Source: Deroplatys truncata
Taxonomy: Eukaryota > Arthropoda > Insecta > Mantodea > Mantidae
Reading direction: 5' to 3'
NCBI GenBank assembly: GCA_030765065.1
Contig: CM060978.1
Coordinates: 221,731,498-221,795,497, forward strand
DNA length: 64,000 nt
The notes under the pieces are model-generated. The model did not search any database, was not told the DNA's origin, and worked only from the letters and a program-made list of their open reading frames with translations. The position numbers were made by a program, and so were the translations under genes. Each line of letters opens with the position of its first letter. The first letter of the stretch is position 1. Shown here one piece after another: positions 59,290 to 64,000 of this stretch.

Positions 59290-59972
59290 TCTTTCTGCTT
59301 TCTCAAGCCTATTTCCAATTTCTTCTAATTCTTTTCTCGCTATTTCCTTAGCTTGTTGCATTTCTGTTCCAAATGTCATGGCTACTTCCTCCCTTAAACT
59401 CATACTTCATCTCACTGATTTCTCATTGACTTTTTTACAAACTTTTCTCTTCAGATTTTTCTATTTCTTCCCTAACCTGTTCTCTATTTCCCTGTTCTTT
59501 TAACATTACCTATTTCCCTTCTAATTACATCCTTGAATGTTTCTAATGTATGCTGTTGACTTTGTAGCTTCTTTCCTAATTCCTGTCGAGTACTTTCTAA
59601 TTTCTGAACAGTACTCTCCATCTTTTCCTCTAATCTCTGCTGATTAATTTCTAATCTCTCTCCTAAATTTTCCTCTAATTTCGGATTATTACCCTCCATC
59701 TTTTTCTCTAGCCTCTGTTGTCTATTTTCACCTCCGGTTATTATTTTCTGATGTCTGATTATTTTTCTGTAATTTCTGATTATTAATCTCCTTCAATGTA
59801 ATTAAATCATTTCCTCGTATTCTTGAATTATTTACTCCATCTCCTTAATTTTTTTCGGCTTCCTGTTCTCTTTTTAAACTATTCTGCACATTTCGATTAT
59901 GTTTCCCACTTCTGTTACTCTATTCTGTAAACCTTCATGCCTAGTATTGCTTTCCCCTTCTTGAACATCCAT
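59290..59972 (-). pseudogene. Gag-like reading frame, piece 1 (N-terminal coiled coil)
   Basis: On the minus strand it begins MDVQEGESNTRHEGLQNRVT and, after several stops, becomes a long charged heptad region (LEENLGERLEINQQRLEEKM, ESTVQKLESTRQELGKKLQS). It ends with LREEVAMTFGTEMQQAKEIA and RKELEEIGNRLEKAERE where the LINE begins. On the plus strand this appears as a pyrimidine-rich tract. A coiled-coil N-terminus before a capsid domain is common in Gag proteins. Stops show it is dead. Confidence 0.55.
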
Positions 59973-60389
59973 TGCTTCTATTCAATTCTTTTCACCTAAC
60001 ATTTTTCTACTACATAATAGCCACATTGAAATAAATAAGTGCACACTCAGTATCTCGTTTAATACTGTTGTCTAGTGATGCCTACTTCTTTCTCTTTTCT
60101 GTCTGTCTGTATACCTATGTAGCCTGAGCTATTTCCATTCTCGATTGTCTTCCTTCCTTCCTGCGCTGTCGGTCACTGGATTTGATTTCCAGTGCAGTCT
60201 CCTCAGCTTCTGGTGGTCCTCAATTCGGAGTCCCGCGATGGTGCGCCATTTTGAAAAGGATACACTAAAAGCTATAGAGACTTTAGGACTTTCAAAAACT
60301 AATATTGAACCCCTTACAGTTGTGATTAAATCTGTGCCTTTTGACCTGTATTACAAAACCTTAGACACATAATATGCTTTAGGGCGCAA

Positions 60390-60420
<31 letters not shown>

Positions 60421-60514
60421 TACTTGTAGCTTTTTCGGTTTGCCCGTAAAATGTACAGAAGCGGAGGTCTTTTTACGACTTTACGCACGGGAGTAGAAAT
60501 AAAATGAGAGAGCT
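59973..60514. other. possible 5' region of the Gag element; no gene recognised
   Basis: A 75-codon plus frame (60145-60372) contains HFEKDTLKAIETLGLSKTNI but no recognised family. An (AT)n tract lies at 60390-60414. No LTR boundary could be placed. Confidence 0.3.
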
Positions 60515-60730
60515 GGCGCACAGAGAGATGCCGACAAGCGATAAAGTTCTTTGTTCTACGCCGACAAGCCCCGCCCCCTCCCTTTGAGGGCTTACATGCC
60601 GCCAGGTCTCGTGTCGTTAGGCCCCGCCCCCTCTCGCTTTGTGTGCTCACCTAATGCCGACAGTATCTGTGCTAACAGGTTCTACCCCCTCTCCCATGCG
60701 TTCTACTGTGGCGTCATGACTTGATGGAAT
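60515..60730. repeat. GC-box minisatellite, about 3 units
   Basis: Units of roughly 50-58 bp repeat the order TGCCGACA...GGCCCCGCCCCCTCTC...GTGCTCAC. Clear copies of the GCCCCGCCCCCT core lie at 60568 and 60619, with a decayed one (TTCTACCCCCTCTCCC) near 60679. The CCGCCC words resemble Sp1-type GC boxes, but nothing shows promoter activity. Confidence 0.55.
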
Positions 60731-60950
60731 TGCTTTCTCGAGTCCTGCCGCCCCTCGGCAAATTAATTAGGTAATGTTCGTCAAACATTTTTTTTATGAT
60801 TACTAAGGTCTGCAGATTGCATCCTCGAGCAATTAAGTTTTTTGAATAATGAATTGTTGACTGGAGCGTGAGTATAAGTAGTCTGCTCACGGGAACAGTC
60901 TGTCATGTAATGAAACACTGCAGCCTTCTTGTATCTGGGGAAAGCGCTTG

Positions 60951-61130
60951 TCCATTAGCTGAACATGTTAGACGCTTTCATCACATTAATAGGCTTTTAA
61001 GTTTACATTCTGGATCTGTTTACATACATTAGCGAACGACCTACTTCCGCCTGGCGGTAACGGTGACCTCCATTAGCTGACCCGTTAGACGCTTTCACCC
61101 CATTAGCGAACAATGTCAGTAATTGTTTTC
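60951..61130. repeat. 118-bp direct duplication
   Basis: TCCATTAGCTGAACATGTTA followed by GACGCTTTCATCACATTA (60951) recurs as TCCATTAGCTGACCCGTTAG then ACGCTTTCACCCCATTAG (61069). A third partial word, CATTAGCGAACGACC, lies at 61028. Confidence 0.6.
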
Positions 61131-61228
61131 CTAAGTGCTCTGCCCAACACTCAACACTTTAGATTTTAGCGATGGAAATGATATAAAAAGCAGCAGCTTC
61201 TCCAACGAGTTCCAAGTTGACCAGGATG

Positions 61229-63520
61229 GCCGGGTTCGAATTACAAATTCAGCTTCTAATAACTCAGAGACTAATTACGATAAAGACATCAAATAAAGTT
61301 TATTACATTAATGTCATTAGATAGTTTCTTGTGAATGTATATTTGGGTACATGGTGTCCAGGGTTCGAATACCGATAAAATGTAATTTAATTATAAATTT
61401 AATAACTCCTAAACTAATTAAGATAAAGACGCCGAATAAACTTTATTGCCTTTATGTTATTAGGTAGTATCTTGTGGAGGTGTAATTAGATACATGACGT
61501 TCTGGGTTCGAGCCTAATGTTTAAATCGTCATTATCTCAGAAACTAAGAGAGGTAGAGGAATTGACCAAAGCATGATTGATAGCTCCTATGATGGGTAAT
61601 TAATACTGTATATAATTTTCAATCAGTTGTCCTTATTTCGAATCCCGATCTTTCAATCACTTACTTATTTTTTTCTATACTCTAGAATATGTCACTTAGA
61701 TTGATGCTGTAACTGCATACAGCACCTTTAAACATATCAAACTAATATTGTAAATAATTTTGTTTTTGGTGTCCAGGGTTCGAATACCGATAAAATGTAA
61801 TTTAATTATAAATTTAATAACTTCTAAACTAATTAAGATAAAGATGCCAAATAAACTTTATTGCCTTTATGTTACTAGGTAGTATCTTGTGGATGTGTAA
61901 TTAGATACCTCACGTTCCGGGTTCGAGCCTAATGTTTAAATCGTCATTATCTCAGAAACTAAGAGAGGTAGAGGAATTGACCAAAGCATGATTGATAGCT
62001 CCTATGATGGGCAATTAATACTGTATATAATTTTCAATCAGTTGTCCTTACTTCGAAGCCCGATCTTTCAATCACTTACTTATTTTTTCTCTATACTCTA
62101 GAATATATCACTTAGATTGATGCTGTAAATGCATACAGCACCCTTAAACATATCAAACTAATATTGTAAATAATTTTGTCTCTGGTGTCCAGGGTTCGAA
62201 TACCGATAAAATGTAATTTAATTATAAATTTAATAACTCCTAAACTAATTAAGATAAAGACACCAAATAAACTTTATTGCGTTTATGTTATTAGGTAGTA
62301 TCTTGTGGATGTGTAATTAGATACCTGACGTTCCGGGTTCGAGCCTAATGTTTAAATCGTCATTATCTCAGAAACTAAGAGAGGTAGAGGAATTGACCAA
62401 AGCATGATTGATAGCTCCTATGAGGGGCAATTAATACTGTATATAATTTTCAATCAGCTGTCCTTACTTCGAATCCCGATCTTTCAATCACTTACTTATT
62501 TTTCTCTACACTCTAGAATATATCACTTAGATTGATGCTGTAAATGCATACAGCACCCTTAAACATATCAAACTAATATTGTAAATAATATTGGTTCTGG
62601 TGTCCAGGGTTCGAATACCGATAAAATGTAATTTAATTATAAATTTAATAACTCCTAAACTAATTAAGATAAAGACGCCAAATAAACTTTATTGCGTTTA
62701 TGTTACTAGGTAGTATCTTGTGGATGTGTAATTAGATACCTCACGTTCCGGGTTCGAGCCTAATGTTTAAATCGTCATTATCTCAGAAACTAAGAGAGGT
62801 AGAGGAATTGACCAAAGCATGATTGATAGCTCCTATGAGGGGCAATTAATACTGTATATAATTTTCAATCAGCTGTCCTTACTTCGAATCCCGATCTTTC
62901 AATCACTTACTTATTTTTCTCTACACTCTAGAATATATCACTTAGATTGATGCTGTAAATGCATACAGCACCTTTAAACATATCAAACTAATATTGTAAA
63001 TAATATTGGTTCTGGTGTCCAGGGTTCGAATACCGATAAAATGTAATTTAATTATAAATTTAATAACTCCTAAACTAATTAAGATAAAGACGCCAAATAA
63101 ACTTTATTGCGTTTATGTTACTAGGTAGTATCTTGTGGATGTGTAATTAGATACCTGACGTTCCGGGTTCGAGCCTAATGTTTAAATCGTCATTATCTCA
63201 GAAACTAAGAGAGGTAGAGGAATTGACCAAAGCATGATTGATAGCTCCTATGAGGGGCAATTAATACTGTATATAATTTTCAATCAGCTGTCCTTACTTC
63301 GAATCCCGATCTTTCAATCACTTACTTATTTTTCTCTACACTCTAGAATATATCACTTAGATTGATGCTGTAAATGCATACAGCACCCTTAAACATATCA
63401 AACTAATATTGTAAATAATATTGGGTTTGGTGTCCAGGGTTCGAATACCGATAAAATGTAATTTAATTATAAATTTAATAACTCCTAAACTAATTAAGAT
63501 AAAGACACCAAATAAACTTT
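61229..63520 (+). repeat. 415-bp satellite array, five full units plus partials
   Basis: GGTGTCCAGGGTTCGAATAC starts units at 61353, 61768, 62184, 62599, 63014 and 63429, with spacing 415, 416, 415, 415 and 415. The last unit stops at about 63520 and a diverged partial monomer precedes the first (61229-61352). Each unit contains three related segments beginning with GGGTTCGAATACC, GGGTTCGAGCC and CTTCGAATCCCGAT, about 143, 130 and 142 bp apart, with shared internal words (AACTAATTAAGATA, AACTAAGAGAGGTA). Units at 62599 and 63014 are almost identical, while the first unit is more diverged. Confidence 0.95.
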
Positions 63521-63529
63521 TATAGGGGA

Positions 63530-64000
63530 AAGGATGCTCTCCTGAAACATTAGGTCTCTAGATAGAAGTATTTATAGTGGAGAGATAGGGAATACCAGGG
63601 CTGATGCTAGGCTAGTCAGATGCTAAAGGAGAGAGGGATATGCTTTATACGAGAGAGATAGGGAACACAAGGAAAGATGCTATACTAAACAGGACTTGAA
63701 GGGTAGAATATGAGCGATATAGAAAACCGAGGAGAGGTATTAGGATAGGAGTTTTGAATGATGGAGTAGGCGTTTATATGCGAGAGATAGGGAATACGAG
63801 GGTCGATGCTAGGCTAGACGGTGTTGAATGAGGGAATGTATCTTATATGAGAGAGGTAGGGCAATATGAGGAGAAGTGCTAGGCTAGTCGGGAAGGTCTG
63901 AATGAGAGAGTATACGCCTATATGGGAAAATATAGGGAAAACGAAGGTAGGTGCTAGGTTGAGAGAGTCTTCAAGAAGGAAAATGCATTTATATGAGAGC
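63530..64000 (+). repeat. purine-rich tandem repeat, unit about 68 bp
   Basis: The phrase GAGAGATAGGGAATACGAGG followed by GATGCTAGGCTAG recurs with variation near 63583, 63652, 63714, 63781, 63851 and 63920. It is G/A-rich on the plus strand and continues past the window end. It begins within about 10 bases of the end of the 415-bp array. Confidence 0.85.

Noticed and set aside
61229..63520. CRISPR array
   Set aside because: The repeat is 415 bp with no spacer/direct-repeat alternation, in an evidently eukaryotic setting. It is a satellite.
1..64000. Bacterial or viral origin with operons
   Set aside because: No dense coding, no operon-like gene runs, abundant SINEs, microsatellites and Tc1/mariner elements. 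The sequence is eukaryotic intergenic DNA.

Overview
The window looks like intergenic DNA from a large, AT-rich arthropod genome, most likely an insect. Cockroach or termite is a guess from the style of the SINEs and transposons, not something the sequence proves. I found no intact host protein gene, no rRNA and no convincing functional tRNA. Nearly everything recognisable is a mobile element, a decayed copy of one, or a tandem repeat.

About a fifth of the window is one interspersed family, called F1 here. Full copies are about 0.86-0.96 kb, do not code, and occur in both orientations. They start TTACTTTCTCTAC, carry a variable (TG)n tract near base 130, and end GTAGAGAAAGTCATGTG...CACATCAGATTTTT. 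The start motif therefore returns inverted near the end, followed by a small hairpin. I count about 19 copies or fragments, several joined head-to-tail or as inverted pairs. A second family, F2 (about 0.9-1.0 kb, four copies between 7.2 and 16.7 kb), has CCAAT boxes and AATAAA-like signals and could be a solo LTR. tRNA-derived SINEs lie near 13.0, 40.8, 48.6, 51.2 and 51.8 kb.

Layout: 1-17 kb holds F1 and F2 copies in AT-rich DNA, plus a GTTAC-rich MITE-like patch at 4.8-5.5 kb. 17-26 kb is mostly unannotatable AT-rich DNA with two F1 copies and a Penelope/LINE-like folded motif at 25.4 kb. 26-32 kb has an internally deleted Tc1/mariner element with terminal inverted repeats, Tc1-like fragments, an F1 copy and a compound trinucleotide microsatellite. 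34-41 kb is F1-dense, including an inverted F1 pair and an F1 copy split by a mariner element. 42.4-43.9 kb is a decayed IS630/Tc1-type DDE transposase with an unusual intron-like duplication. 46-49 kb has an F1 copy and a LINE endonuclease remnant.

The richest region is 54.2-60.0 kb. An old minus-strand Gag-like reading frame is broken by three separate insertions: a GC-rich retroposon encoding a three-knuckle ORF1 protein with an A-rich tail, a nearly intact Tc1 element with matching TIRs and a single in-frame stop, and a 5'-truncated LINE. The window ends in tandem repeats: a GC-box minisatellite (60.5-60.7 kb), a 415-bp satellite array (61.2-63.5 kb) whose unit seems to be a trimer of 130-145-bp monomers each carrying a tRNA B-box-like motif, and a purine-rich repeat of about 68 bp that runs off the end.

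No gene set works together as a pathway. The biology here is transposon layering and repeat amplification. All family assignments come from reading motifs and conceptual translations by eye, and no database was searched.
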